DNA from: CAYRFQ01 sp964423615
GTDB lineage: Bacteria > Planctomycetota > Planctomycetia > Gemmatales > Gemmataceae
Length of the DNA: 64,000 nt
Assembly (NCBI GenBank): GCA_964423615.1
Contig: CAYRFQ010000017.1
Span: forward strand, 1-64,000
Direction: 5' to 3'
Below are positions 42,978-52,180 of the stretch, piece after piece. The position numbers were made by a program, and so were the translations under genes. The notes beneath the pieces are model-generated. The model saw only the letters and a program-made list of their open reading frames with translations, had not been told where the DNA came from and did not search any database. Every line of letters starts with the position of its first letter. The first letter of the stretch is position 1.

Positions 42978-43437
42978 CACGTGTACCTGCCTAGCGACTC
43001 AGAGACGCCTTTGGAGAATTCCACTTTCTCTTTCCTGGTTCCCCAGGTCCTCGTTATAATAGAGATTGAGTAAAAATTGCTGCATGCCAAACTCGCCACC
43101 CGCGTGTTGAATACTTTTATTAGCCCCCCACGAATCCCGGAGGTTGGTGGCACGCCTTGGAACAGAAAGAAATATTTGTCCGGTTCGCAAGTACACGCGA
43201 GGGTCGGTCGGATCAATAAGAGTCGTGTTTGTGTTGGTTCTTTGGGTTCCGTGGGTTTGCACCCACGGCCAGGATCTATCGCCCCTAAGGGGCTGAGAAT
43301 CGACCCCACGACACTCGTTTGCCCGCCTGCCCGCCGCGTGTACCTACGACAAACAGAAAAACCGGACGAGTAGAAATTTCGCGTTCCCAGGCGTGCCGCC
43401 ACCGACCAGAGAACAATACCCTCTGAGGTGAAGACCA
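42978..43437. repeat. Intergenic cluster of REP-like hairpins
   Basis: This 460-base space between pyrC and a PSD1 gene has no gene but holds several palindromes: CCGTGGGT-TTGC-ACCCACGG (43249-43268), GCCCCT-A-AGGGGC (43281-43293) and a CCGCGTGTACCTACG segment (43333-43350) matching the palindrome at 119-151. A -10-like TATAAT sits at 43055-43060 (plus). The hairpins look like a dispersed planctomycete repeat. Confidence 0.65.
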
Positions 43438-46400
43438 ATGCGATTGCTCGCGTTTTCTACCGCGATGGGTTTGATTTTCGGATCACTCGGCTTTGTTCGT
43501 GCCGAAGAACTCCCCAAGAAAATCGAATTCAATCGCGACATCCGACCGATTTTGTCGAACAACTGTTTTTCCTGCCACGGACCCGACAAACATGAGCGTA
43601 AGGCCGACCTTCGGCTGGACGTTCGAGAAGCGGCAACTGAAGACCTCGGTGGCTATCACGCTATTTTGCCTGGAAAAGCCAAAGACAGCGAGGTCATGTT
43701 CCGGATCACCTCGAAGCGTAGCACTCGAGTGATGCCACCGCCGAAGACCGGAAAGAAGCTCACCAAGCACCAAATCGCGCTGATCGAACGATGGATCGAC
43801 CAAGGAGCCGAGTGGCAAGACCATTGGTCGTTCGTGCCGCCGCAACGGGCATCCTTGCCGAAGGTCAAGGATGAGAAATGGGTACGGAATCCGATCGACC
43901 AGTTCGTGTTGGCTCGTCTCGAGAAAAATAAGTTGACGACTACGGCAGAAGCCGATCGGCGAACGCTCATTCGCCGGGTGACGCTCGATTTAATCGGACT
44001 CCCGCCGACTCCAACAGAAGTCGAAAATTTTGTCAACGACGAGTCGCCCGAAGCGTACGAGAAAGTAGTCGATCGGTTGCTCGGGTCGAAGCACTACGGC
44101 GAGCACCAAGCCCGTTACTGGCTCGACGCCGCGCGTTACGGCGACACCCACGGAATGCACCTCGATAATTACCGCGAAATGTGGCCCTTCCGCGACTGGG
44201 TCATCAACGCCTTCAACACGAACAAGCCGTACGACCGGTTTGTGGTCGAGCAACTCGCCGGTGACCTTCTTCCGAACCGAACGACTGATCAACTCGTCGC
44301 GACGGGCTTCAACCGGGCCCATGTCACGACGAACGAGGGAGGATCGATCCGGGAGGAAGTCTTTGTGCGGAATGTGGTCGACCGGGTCGAGACGTTTGGT
44401 ACGGTATTCATGGGCTTGACGGTTGGTTGTGCGACGTGTCACGATCACAAGTACGATCCGGTATCACAGAAGGAGTTTTATCAACTCTTTGCGTTTTTCA
44501 ACAGCCTCGACGGGAATCCGATGGACGGCAACCGGGCGCAGCATGCTCCGGTCGTGCGTGTTCCGAGCCTCGAACAGAAGGGACAACTTGCGGCTCTCGA
44601 AACGAAGCTCGCGGCCGTTCGCCAAGAAATCCGAGAGAAGGCGGAATCGTTCGAGTACGTCGAACCGAAGAACCCGAGCAAGCCAGTGTTGCCCGAACCC
44701 ACGGAAAAGGTGTGGGTCGAAGATACCACACCAGTGGGTGCCCGTCTTGAAGGTGGGTGGAAATGGGTAAGCAGTCCCAAGCCCGTGTTTAGCGGCAAAC
44801 GAGCGACGACTCGGACAGAAAATGCGGTCGGACAACACTACTTCACGGGCGCACAAGAACAGTTGGTTGTGGGTAAGGGTGACCGCCTCTTTACGTATGT
44901 CTACCTTGATCCGAAGAATCCGCCGAAGGAAATCATGCTTCAGTGGAACGACGGGGATTGGGATCAACGGGCGTATTGGGGAAGCAACCAGATTCCTTTC
45001 GGGCGAGACAACCAAAGTCGCTGGCGTCAGGGGAATTTGCCGAAGGCTGGCGAATGGGTGCGTCTGGAAATCCCTGCCCAGAAGGTGAACCTCAAGCCCG
45101 GTGCCAAGATCAACGGTTGGGCGTTCACTCAGTTCGGTGGAACGGTTTATTGGGATAAGGCCGGTATCGTCAAGATGCCCGACCCGTCGAAACTCAACTT
45201 CGATTCGTACGCGCAGTGGATCGATTATCAGCGAAAGATCAAAGTTTCGACTCTGCCAAAGAACATTCATTCGCTCGTCAAGAAACCCAAGCGGAATGCG
45301 GCCGAGCAGAAGGCCTTGCGAACGTACTTCATCAAGAACGTCTATGTCGGTGCTCGGAAAGTGTTCGCTCCATTGCGAGCGCAGCTGGCAAAACTGGAGA
45401 AGTTCAAGAAGACGGTTTCCGGGCAGATGGGCACGACTCTCGTTTGGAAGGAAACGAAGAAGCCACGACCTGCGTATCTGTTGAAGCGTGGAGCGTACGA
45501 CGCCCGGGGTGAGCAAGTTGACCGATTCACTCCGGAAGCCCTTCCGGCGTTCAAGAAAGGATGGTCGCAAGACCGTCTTGGTCTGGCGAAGTGGCTGGTC
45601 AGTCGAGAACACCCGTTGACGGCGCGTGTCTTCGTCAATCGGATTTGGCAACAGCACTTTGGGACTGGGATCGTCAAGACTGCGGAGGATTTCGGCAACC
45701 AAGGTGACCTGCCGAGTCATCCGCAGTTGCTCGATTGGTTATCCGTGGAGTTCCAAGAGAAGGGTTGGGACATCAAAGCTCTGCACAAAATGATCGTGAT
45801 GTCGACCACGTATCGACAATCTTCGAAAGTATCGGACGAACTGAAGACGCGTGATCCGGAGAATCGACTTCTTGCCCGAGGTCCCTCGGTTCGCCTCGAC
45901 GCCGAGGTCATCCGCGACCAGGCACTGGCTTTGAGTGGCTTGCTGGTTCGTCGAGTTGGTGGACCGAGCGTTCGACCTCCGCAGCCGTTGGGATTGTGGA
46001 AGGCCGTGGGATATTCGGGTTCGAACACTGTTCGCTTCAAGCGCGACTTCGGTGCCGAAAAGGTGTTCCGACGGAGCCTTTACACGTTCTGGAAGCGGAC
46101 TTCGCCACCACCTCAGATGGCAATCTTCGATGCGCCTTCGCGCGAGCAATGCCGCGTCCGTCGCGAGAGGACCAACACTCCGCTGCAAGCTCTGGTTACG
46201 CTGAACGAAAGACAGTTCGTCGAGTGTGCACGGCATCTGGGTCAGCGCATCATGAAGGAAGGTGGCAAGACGACGGAAGACCGCATCAAGTGGGCCTACC
46301 ATCTTGCGACGGCCCGCTATCCGTCGGAGGCCGATCTCAAAGACCTTGTTGATACTTACGACTTCTGCTTCAAGGAATTCTCCGGGAAACCGAAGGAAGC

Positions 46401-46524
46401 TCAGGAGCTGATCAAGTATGGCGACACGCTTCCCGATGCATCACTCGATCCCGTCGAGTTGGCTTCGTGGACGGTCGTGGCGAATACGTTGCTCAACTTG
46501 CACGAGGTTGTGAATAAGAGTTAG
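43438..46524 (+). CDS. PSD1 cytochrome / DUF1549 / DUF1553 protein
   Basis: A 1028-residue secreted protein. After a signal peptide (FSTAMGLIFGSLGFVRA) comes the cytochrome domain with CFSCH at 43-47, then DUF1549 with a second CxxCH, CATCHDHKYDP near 331. Instead of the LamG domain of its paralogue at 19199, the middle (about 420-600) holds a different beta-rich insert (WVEDTTPVGARLEGGWKW, VYLDPKNPPKEIMLQW). DUF1553 ends the protein (LAKWLVSREHPLTARVFVNR onward). It is followed by a lipase-like gene and a DUF1501 gene, an unusual spacing for this pair. Role probably extracytoplasmic substrate oxidation. Confidence 0.92.
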   Translation: MRLLAFSTAMGLIFGSLGFVRAEELPKKIEFNRDIRPILSNNCFSCHGPDKHERKADLRLDVREAATEDLGGYHAILPGKAKDSEVMFRITSKRSTRVMPPPKTGKKLTKHQIALIERWIDQGAEWQDHWSFVPPQRASLPKVKDEKWVRNPIDQFVLARLEKNKLTTTAEADRRTLIRRVTLDLIGLPPTPTEVENFVNDESPEAYEKVVDRLLGSKHYGEHQARYWLDAARYGDTHGMHLDNYREMWPFRDWVINAFNTNKPYDRFVVEQLAGDLLPNRTTDQLVATGFNRAHVTTNEGGSIREEVFVRNVVDRVETFGTVFMGLTVGCATCHDHKYDPVSQKEFYQLFAFFNSLDGNPMDGNRAQHAPVVRVPSLEQKGQLAALETKLAAVRQEIREKAESFEYVEPKNPSKPVLPEPTEKVWVEDTTPVGARLEGGWKWVSSPKPVFSGKRATTRTENAVGQHYFTGAQEQLVVGKGDRLFTYVYLDPKNPPKEIMLQWNDGDWDQRAYWGSNQIPFGRDNQSRWRQGNLPKAGEWVRLEIPAQKVNLKPGAKINGWAFTQFGGTVYWDKAGIVKMPDPSKLNFDSYAQWIDYQRKIKVSTLPKNIHSLVKKPKRNAAEQKALRTYFIKNVYVGARKVFAPLRAQLAKLEKFKKTVSGQMGTTLVWKETKKPRPAYLLKRGAYDARGEQVDRFTPEALPAFKKGWSQDRLGLAKWLVSREHPLTARVFVNRIWQQHFGTGIVKTAEDFGNQGDLPSHPQLLDWLSVEFQEKGWDIKALHKMIVMSTTYRQSSKVSDELKTRDPENRLLARGPSVRLDAEVIRDQALALSGLLVRRVGGPSVRPPQPLGLWKAVGYSGSNTVRFKRDFGAEKVFRRSLYTFWKRTSPPPQMAIFDAPSREQCRVRRERTNTPLQALVTLNERQFVECARHLGQRIMKEGGKTTEDRIKWAYHLATARYPSEADLKDLVDTYDFCFKEFSGKPKEAQELIKYGDTLPDASLDPVELASWTVVANTLLNLHEVVNKS

Positions 46525-46555
46525 GTCAACTTGGGAACCGGATGTGTTCACCGTT

Positions 46556-46600
46556 GTAGGGTGGGACTAGCAGAGCGTAAGCGAAGCGAAGGCCCACCAC
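46556..46600. repeat. REP-like repeat (GTGGG...CCCAC)
   Basis: GTAGGGTGGGACTAGCAGAG opens a 45-base segment closing with GGCCCACCAC; the GGTGGG/CCCACC ends pair and the middle is rich in GC-AAGCG steps. The form is that of the dispersed planctomycete repeat. It lies between the PSD1 and lipase-like genes. Confidence 0.55.
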
Positions 46601-46668
46601 TTTTGTTTCGTCAAGCCTTTTAGAAAGTTTCCCAATTCCTTTGGGTACACTTGAGGGAATGAAAACGA

Positions 46669-46694
46669 ACACGCGAGCCGCGTGTAGCTACGGC
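46669..46694. repeat. REP-like half-element
   Basis: AACACGCGAGCCGCGTGTAG contains the inverted pair ACACGCG/CGCGTGT and continues CTACGG, matching the arm of the palindrome at 119-151 and the segment near 43333. It precedes the lipase-like gene by about 85 bp. Confidence 0.5.
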
Positions 46695-46778
46695 AAGATG
46701 AAAATGTACGGCATTGACTGACGAGCGTTCAGGTTGTGACGAGGAGAGTCGTTGCCAATCGTCCGAAGGGAATCTCGA

Positions 46779-48107
46779 ATGCGAGTATCATTCCGAGGTA
46801 TGGGGTTGTTTTTGTTCGTGGTCATGATGACCGCGAGTGGAACCATCGCGGCCCGTGCCGAAAGGTCTTCGGGTGGCCGCCAACTCGATCCGAAGACGTT
46901 CGTCAAACGCGTGACCATCCAGGCCAGCGGAGGCCTAGTCTCGACAACGGCCGTGTTGAACGCCTTGGGCAAGATAGAAGGCTATGATGCCGCGGCCTTT
47001 ACAGAATTATTGCCTTCGGGGTCATTCCGAATCGATACTCGGTGGACGCCGGTTTCTGTCTGGGGTTGGAACCAAGTGTTGCCTGATGGCATTCGTGTCG
47101 AAGTGACTCCAGGAACGAAGGCCGTCGAGCCGAAGTTGATGATCCTTGTAGATCGAGCGAAGTTGCAGAGTTCCCGCCGAAGGACCCATAGGCAAGTTCG
47201 AGAGTTGGTAGCCTGGGCAGGTCTGGGGCCGAAAAGCCAACTGTCTATTTGCGATCCTGCGTTGTTGACCGGGTTACGCGGCAAGCGTGATTTGGTTGTC
47301 GTGCTGCACGGTTACCAAGATAAGAGCACGTCCGCGACGGGGCTGGTGGGTTATTTGAAGACACGAGGATTTGCGGTTGCTACCGTTGACTACCCCAACG
47401 ACCAACCGATCATCGATTCGGCGAAGGGAATCTCCGACGGGTTGAAACAATTGCGGTCCCGATTCCCTGGCGTTCGGGTGCGTGTCGTTGCTCATTCGAT
47501 GGGTGGGCTCGTGATGCGACGGATGGTTGAAGACCCCGAGTTGGATCCAGGGATCGTGTCTCAGCTCATCATGGTTGCGACGCCGAACCAGGGGTCTGAG
47601 ATCGCAGTCCTGGGTGGTTCGCTCGAAGTTTGGGAACACGTTTGCGATGCCGAAGAGTCGGTTGGTCTCAAAACGCTCTTTAACATGGTCAGCGATGGGG
47701 CCAATGAGGCCTCCGAAGATTTACGGCCTGGTTCGATCTTCTTGCGAAAACTCAATGCCTGCAAACGCAATCGAAAGGTGCTTTATTCGGTGATTGTTGG
47801 TCGGGCTGGTGTGCTCGAAAAGAACGACCTGAGGACCTTGCAAGGATTGGTTGCAACTGCCAAGCAAAACCGAATCGTGCGATTCTTCGGACCGACACTT
47901 GATCGGATCCTCGCTCATCCCGAGGCCCTCCTTCGAGGGAAAGGCGATGGTGCTGTGTCCTTGACGAGTGGCCGCCTCGAAGGCGTGAAGGACGAAGTTG
48001 TTCTAGCCATAGACCACTGTGCCCTTTTCCGAGAACCAGTAACGAAAGCAGAAAGACAGCTCCGTGCCGAGATCGTTTCTCGCCTGCGGATGTCCATAAC
48101 GAAGTAA
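46779..48107 (+). CDS. Secreted alpha/beta hydrolase, lipase/PGAP1-like
   Basis: A 442-residue protein with a signal peptide (FLFVVMMTASGTIAARA). The oxyanion segment DLVVVLHGYQDKSTSATGL near 171-189 and the nucleophile elbow VVAHSMGGLVMRRM (G-x-S-x-G form A-H-S-M-G, Ser near 240) define the fold; the likely catalytic His is in VLAIDHCALFREP near 420. The N-terminal 160 residues are beta-rich and unassigned. I chose the ATG at 46779 with AAGGG eight bases upstream. It lies between a PSD1 gene and a DUF1501 gene on the same strand, so it may belong to the same operon and act on lipid or ester-linked polymers. Confidence 0.85.
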   Translation: MRVSFRGMGLFLFVVMMTASGTIAARAERSSGGRQLDPKTFVKRVTIQASGGLVSTTAVLNALGKIEGYDAAAFTELLPSGSFRIDTRWTPVSVWGWNQVLPDGIRVEVTPGTKAVEPKLMILVDRAKLQSSRRRTHRQVRELVAWAGLGPKSQLSICDPALLTGLRGKRDLVVVLHGYQDKSTSATGLVGYLKTRGFAVATVDYPNDQPIIDSAKGISDGLKQLRSRFPGVRVRVVAHSMGGLVMRRMVEDPELDPGIVSQLIMVATPNQGSEIAVLGGSLEVWEHVCDAEESVGLKTLFNMVSDGANEASEDLRPGSIFLRKLNACKRNRKVLYSVIVGRAGVLEKNDLRTLQGLVATAKQNRIVRFFGPTLDRILAHPEALLRGKGDGAVSLTSGRLEGVKDEVVLAIDHCALFREPVTKAERQLRAEIVSRLRMSITK

Positions 48108-48139
48108 CTATCTGAAGCTCCATTGAACAGGTTGCTCTC

Positions 48140-49612
48140 ATGAATCCGATAGACCAATCCATCCTTCTGGAAGCCCGACGGCAGTTTTTTTTCAAGTCGG
48201 GGGTGAGTCTGGGTAGTGCGGCGCTGGCATCGCTGTTGATGCAATCCGAGGCCGGGTCCTCCGAGGCTCGTCCGCAGGCCGACGCGAATCCCGGTTTGCC
48301 GAATCTGCCGCATTTTGCTCCGAAGGCCAAGCGGGCGATTTATCTGTTTATGTCCGGTGCTCCGTCGCAAATCGACATGTGGGATTACAAACCCAAGATG
48401 ACCGACTGGTTCGATCGGGACCTTCCCGAATCGGTCCGGATGGGTCAACGTTTGACGACGATGACGTCGGGGCAGCGTCGATTTCCGATCGCTCCTTCGA
48501 TGTACAAGTTTGCCAAACATGGACAATCGGGAACGTTGGTCAGTCAATTGCTCCCTTATACGGCTCGTATTGTCGATGACCTCGCGGTCGTCAAGACGGT
48601 TCACACCGAAGCGATCAACCACGATCCGGCGATTACGTACATGCTCACGGGGAACCAGCTTCCGGGCAGGCCAAGCCTTGGGGCGTGGCTCAGCTACGGG
48701 CTTGGTAGCGAAAATCAGAACCTTCCGGCGTTCGTGGTGCTCAACTCGACGTGGTCGGCCCGGCGTGATGCGCAGGCGCTCTACAACCGACTGTGGGGGT
48801 CTGGGTTCTTGCCTTCGCGACACCAGGGAGTCATGCTTCGTTCGCAGGGCGATCCTGTTTTGTTCCTCTCGAACCCTCCAGGGGTGAGTTCGCAGGTCCG
48901 TCGCCGGATGCTCGACACCGTCAACCGAATGAACCAACGCCGGTTGCAGAAAATGGGCAATCCCGAAATCCAAACTCGGATCGCCCAGTACGAGATGGCC
49001 TTCCGGATGCAGACGTCGGTTCCGGACCTGACGAACCTGGCGTCGGAACCGTCGAGTACATTTAACCTTTACGGTCCGGATGCTCGACGTCCCGGTACGT
49101 TTGCTTACAACTGTCTTCTGGCCCGAAGGATGGCGGAACGAGACGTCCGGTTCGTTCAGATCTTCCACCGAGGTTGGGACCAACATGGTGCGTTGCCTCG
49201 GGACTTGCCTTTGCAGTGTCGCGACATCGACCAGGCTTGCTACGCTCTCATCACGGATCTGAAACAACGCGGATTGCTTGACGACACGCTCGTTGTCTGG
49301 GGTAGCGAATTCGGTCGGACGATCTACTGTCAGGGTCGATTGACGCGAACGAATTATGGACGGGATCACCATCCGCGATGCTTTACGATGTGGATGGCCG
49401 GTGCCGGGATCAAACCCGGGGTGAGCCACGGCGAGACGGATGATTTCTGCTATAACATCAAGTCCGATGGTGTTCACATCCGCGACATTAACGCGACCAT
49501 CTTGCACCAGCTCGGAATCGACCACCGACGATTGTCGGTCCAGTTCCAGGGACTCGATCAACGGCTCACAGGCGTTGAACGCGCGGAGCCTTTGCAAGCG
49601 ATTTTGTCGTAA
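48140..49612 (+). CDS. DUF1501 secreted protein (Tat-like leader)
   Basis: A 490-residue DUF1501 protein. The leader ARRQFFFKSGVSLGSAAL carries the twin Arg. The body contains KRAIYLFMSGAPSQIDMWDYKP, DHHPRCFTMWMAGAGIKPG near 410 and DINATILHQLGIDHRRLSV near the end. Its partner PSD1 gene is 1.6 kb upstream, with a lipase-like gene in between; the start is 32 bp after that gene's stop, so the three probably form one unit. A long opposite-strand open frame (47915-49699) is only a mirror of this gene. Confidence 0.93.
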   Translation: MNPIDQSILLEARRQFFFKSGVSLGSAALASLLMQSEAGSSEARPQADANPGLPNLPHFAPKAKRAIYLFMSGAPSQIDMWDYKPKMTDWFDRDLPESVRMGQRLTTMTSGQRRFPIAPSMYKFAKHGQSGTLVSQLLPYTARIVDDLAVVKTVHTEAINHDPAITYMLTGNQLPGRPSLGAWLSYGLGSENQNLPAFVVLNSTWSARRDAQALYNRLWGSGFLPSRHQGVMLRSQGDPVLFLSNPPGVSSQVRRRMLDTVNRMNQRRLQKMGNPEIQTRIAQYEMAFRMQTSVPDLTNLASEPSSTFNLYGPDARRPGTFAYNCLLARRMAERDVRFVQIFHRGWDQHGALPRDLPLQCRDIDQACYALITDLKQRGLLDDTLVVWGSEFGRTIYCQGRLTRTNYGRDHHPRCFTMWMAGAGIKPGVSHGETDDFCYNIKSDGVHIRDINATILHQLGIDHRRLSVQFQGLDQRLTGVERAEPLQAILS

Positions 49613-49638
49613 GACAATGTACGGTGTGACGAGCGTAA

Positions 49639-49674
49639 CGCTGGCACGCCCTTTCTTTTTGTGGCGTGCCAGCG
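49639..49674. repeat. REP-like hairpin, 12-bp perfect stem
   Basis: CGCTGGCACGCC pairs exactly with GGCGTGCCAGCG across a T-rich 12-base loop. Just beyond, GTAAC (49635) and GTTAC (49689) extend the symmetry. It is a relative of the hairpin at 6231-6266 and follows the DUF1501 stop, where it could also end transcripts. Confidence 0.7.
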
Positions 49675-49719
49675 CGGTGCTGGCACACGTTACGTCCAAA
49701 GTTCCAGTTTGGTGATCCC

Positions 49720-50133
49720 ATGCCTTTCCAACGACAAATCGAACTGCGAACGAAAAAACACGGCGACATGAACGACATCACGTCGGAAGTCAATCGGGTC
49801 GTCCGAGAATCCGGTGTCGAGGTCGGCATCGTCCACGTGTTTGCGATCGGGAGTACGGCCGCGATCAGCACGATCGAGTTCGAACCGGGACTCCAGCAAG
49901 ACTATCCGGAGATGCTCGATCGATTGATGCCTCCGAGCCAAGACTACGGCCACGAACAGACGTGGCATGATGGCAACGGTCATTCCCATTTGCAAGCTAC
50001 GACTGTTGGGCCGTCTTTGACGGTTCCCGTCTCGGGCGGGGCGATGATGTTAGGGACGTGGCAGCAGGTCGTTCACATCGAATGCGATACGCGAGCGCGT
50101 GATCGAAGGATCGTTGTCACCGTCTTGGGATGA
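49720..50133 (+). CDS. YjbQ / UPF0047 family protein
   Basis: A 137-residue YjbQ protein. Family segments are HVFAIGSTAAISTIEFEPG near 34-52, YGHEQTWHDGNGHSHLQATTVGPS near 70-93 and the end GTWQQVVHIECDTRARDRRI. The clustered His are the metal-binding site. Some members have secondary thiamine-phosphate synthase activity, which is the usual annotation, but the true role is uncertain. The ATG at 49720 begins the family; an upstream extension in the same frame lies in the hairpin repeat. Confidence 0.9.
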   Translation: MPFQRQIELRTKKHGDMNDITSEVNRVVRESGVEVGIVHVFAIGSTAAISTIEFEPGLQQDYPEMLDRLMPPSQDYGHEQTWHDGNGHSHLQATTVGPSLTVPVSGGAMMLGTWQQVVHIECDTRARDRRIVVTVLG

Positions 50134-50139
50134 GTGAGT

Positions 50140-51435
50140 TCATTTCTGTTTTTGCTTTTCTTTTTTCAGCTCAATGAACTTGGCGGGTCCACCTGCCAGA
50201 CAAATGCTTTCGAGTCTCAGCTGTTGCACGGATGTGGTCGATGTCAGGATCGGTTCGATCTCCAACGTGTGAGTTTTGTTGGGATCGAGACCGGTAGCGA
50301 GTTCCTGGACCAGATGGGTATTACCGCCCATGATCGAAGCCAGGAGACTTGCGTTGTAATCTTGGATTTTATCATCTTTTGTCTTTGGGCCGAGTCTTTT
50401 TCCGTCGAGATAGACTCGGTAACTTCCCGAGTCGAGTGTCGATTCTCCGAACAAAAGGACCGTCTTCGCACGGAAGGCCATCTTCCAGCGATCGACTTTC
50501 TGGGGGACGAACTTCTTTGGTCCCTTGGGTTGTGGAATGAGTTTTCCGTTTTCGGCGACTATAACTCCGTCCAACCATCGGGACATTAACATGTCATAGT
50601 GAGCGGACGTGCGGCGTGCGATGTCAGAGCGCCACCCTTTCGGCAACGAGCCTAACTTGGCTAGTCGAACGCGATTGCATTTCAAGTAGGTATCCGCATG
50701 GATTAGTTTTTTGGGAAGTTGGCAGATCGACTTGGCCTTGATGGCGCGTTGTAGGGCTTGTTCGATGATGTCGGCGAATACACGATACCCTTTGTCGCCT
50801 GGATGGATGCGATCGATCGGCCACAATTGGGCGACGATCGATTTCTCTTTCCCGATCATGGTCCGTAGGGGAACGACGCCATCGGCCACAGCGGTGTTGT
50901 AAGCCTGGGCAATGGCGATGTGGGCGTTGCGGCGTTTGAGGGCCTCCAGCTTGGTTCCTGTCACATGCCATTGGAACGGTAGGATGGCTTGAACGACAGG
51001 AGCCTTGGCTTCCGCGATGATCCGACGGATGACGCTCTCGTAGGCCGCGAGAGTTTCCGGCGATAGAGTCTTCATGTCGTCGTTGGCCGTGAACTCGACG
51101 ATGACCAAGTGAGGCTTTCGTCGCAACACGTCACGGTCTAACCGAAATGCGGCGAGTTGCGAGTTCGTGCCTCCGATCGAAGCATCCCAAAATTGGAAAC
51201 GAGCCTTTGGATAGGTCTTTTTTATTCTTGCAGAGAGCAATGCGCGGTACGAGGTGTGTTGTGGATCGGATGCGTTGGCTCCCCAGGTGAGTGAGCTGCC
51301 GAAGAACACGACGTTCAATGTTTCGCCGGCTTTGGCTCGGCGATCGAATTCTGCGAAACTCGCTGATCTGGCGGCTTGGAGGGTGGGTGGGAATACTAGC
51401 AACGATAGGATGGCGAGATAACGTGGGAGCTTCAT
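50140..51435 (-). CDS. Secreted SGNH/GDSL hydrolase
   Basis: A 431-residue protein with a signal peptide (YLAILSLLVFPPTLQA). The block I motif is VVFFGSSLTWGANAS near 42-56 with the nucleophile Ser, the Gly and Asn blocks are ASIGGTNSQLA and VEFTANDDM, and the Asp-x-x-His is in DRIHPGDKGYRVFAD near 207-221. Residues about 250-431 form a second, beta-rich domain ending in Lys/Gln repeats. The family deacetylates or de-esterifies carbohydrates, which would suit the polysaccharide-directed neighbours. It ends six bases from the convergent YjbQ gene. Confidence 0.9.
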   Translation of the reverse strand: MKLPRYLAILSLLVFPPTLQAARSASFAEFDRRAKAGETLNVVFFGSSLTWGANASDPQHTSYRALLSARIKKTYPKARFQFWDASIGGTNSQLAAFRLDRDVLRRKPHLVIVEFTANDDMKTLSPETLAAYESVIRRIIAEAKAPVVQAILPFQWHVTGTKLEALKRRNAHIAIAQAYNTAVADGVVPLRTMIGKEKSIVAQLWPIDRIHPGDKGYRVFADIIEQALQRAIKAKSICQLPKKLIHADTYLKCNRVRLAKLGSLPKGWRSDIARRTSAHYDMLMSRWLDGVIVAENGKLIPQPKGPKKFVPQKVDRWKMAFRAKTVLLFGESTLDSGSYRVYLDGKRLGPKTKDDKIQDYNASLLASIMGGNTHLVQELATGLDPNKTHTLEIEPILTSTTSVQQLRLESICLAGGPAKFIELKKEKQKQK

Positions 51436-51617
51436 GCGAAATCACGTTCCGTTTGAGCGGGACTGTGGGAAGCGAACTTCCCAACGAACGTTGGGAAGTT
51501 CCAAGAGACCGGATAGCCTCAGATCTTACATCACGACGGATCGGAGGAAAAGCTCCTGCTGACCTTCGGACCGGTTTTCGTGATGGAATATTGCGGCGAC
51601 CTTAACGTGTGTACGAT

Positions 51618-52049
51618 TTAGGGCTTCGCAGGACGGCAGCACTCACTTGGCGGGAAACAACAATCCAGCCCGAGTTCACAGCACCAACCATCCAGACAGA
51701 AATCCGCGCCAAGATCGCAGCATGGTGTTGTTCCACAGCAGGCCGTTGGCGGGAAGCAACAATTCAACCCAAGTTCGCAGCACAAACCATCCGGGCAACA
51801 ATCGGCTGGTGAGGAACAGCAATCGGCCGATTTCGCTGGAAGACAGCAAGGACCATCTGGGCAGCATTTGGCGCCGATTTCGCAACATTCATCCAGGAAA
51901 CAACACTCACTTGGTGGGTTGCAACACGGTAAATTCAAAGCGCAACAGTTCCGGTCAGTCGATGGCAAAATGCTCTGAGTTGCCGATTGGCCGGTTGTTC
52001 CCAAAGTCAAGACGAAAGAAGCAACGGTCAATGTGAAAGCGGAATACAT
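51618..52049 (-). CDS. Secreted Cys-Cys repeat protein
   Basis: A 143-residue protein with a short leader (AFTLTVASFVLTLGTTG). From residue about 35 it has 31 Cys: 15 Cys-Cys pairs and one single Cys, spaced by four to seven residues. A repeating unit reads CC-PDG-CC-ELGL-CC-FPP-CC, seen twice near the C-terminus and in a looser form before. The single Cys stands where a pair is expected (GADFCLDGW). GGAG lies eight bases before the ATG. I do not recognise the family; the CC spacing recalls granulin or metallothionein-like designs. It may bind metal or be tightly disulfide-linked. A second Cys-rich gene lies 130 bp upstream in the same direction. Confidence 0.8.
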   Translation of the reverse strand: MYSAFTLTVASFVLTLGTTGQSATQSILPSTDRNCCALNLPCCNPPSECCFLDECCEIGAKCCPDGPCCLPAKSADCCSSPADCCPDGLCCELGLNCCFPPTACCGTTPCCDLGADFCLDGWCCELGLDCCFPPSECCRPAKP

Positions 52050-52180
52050 TTTTGATTCTCCAAGTATTACTTTATGCGTTTGGTTAGGAAAGCTATCTGA
52101 ATCTACGGACGGTTAGTATTCATCGAGTGGAATAGAGGTTTCCACCGACGCAAAGAATGTCAGGCGTAGATTGAGCAAAA

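Noticed and set aside
43055..43060. TATAAT as a promoter for the PSD1 gene at 43438
   Set aside because: It is about 380 bases from the start, has no matching -35 and is separated from the gene by REP-like hairpins.
44464..45720. A 418-residue minus-strand frame
   Set aside because: Antisense to the PSD1 gene at 43438-46524, with no leader, motif or ribosome site.
47915..49699. A 594-residue minus-strand open frame
   Set aside because: It mirrors the DUF1501 and lipase-like genes on the plus strand, is rich in Arg and His as antisense frames are, and has no recognisable domain.
51647..52036. A 129-residue plus-strand frame
   Set aside because: Asn/Arg/Ser-rich mirror of the Cys-Cys repeat gene, which has a leader and a good ribosome site on the other strand.
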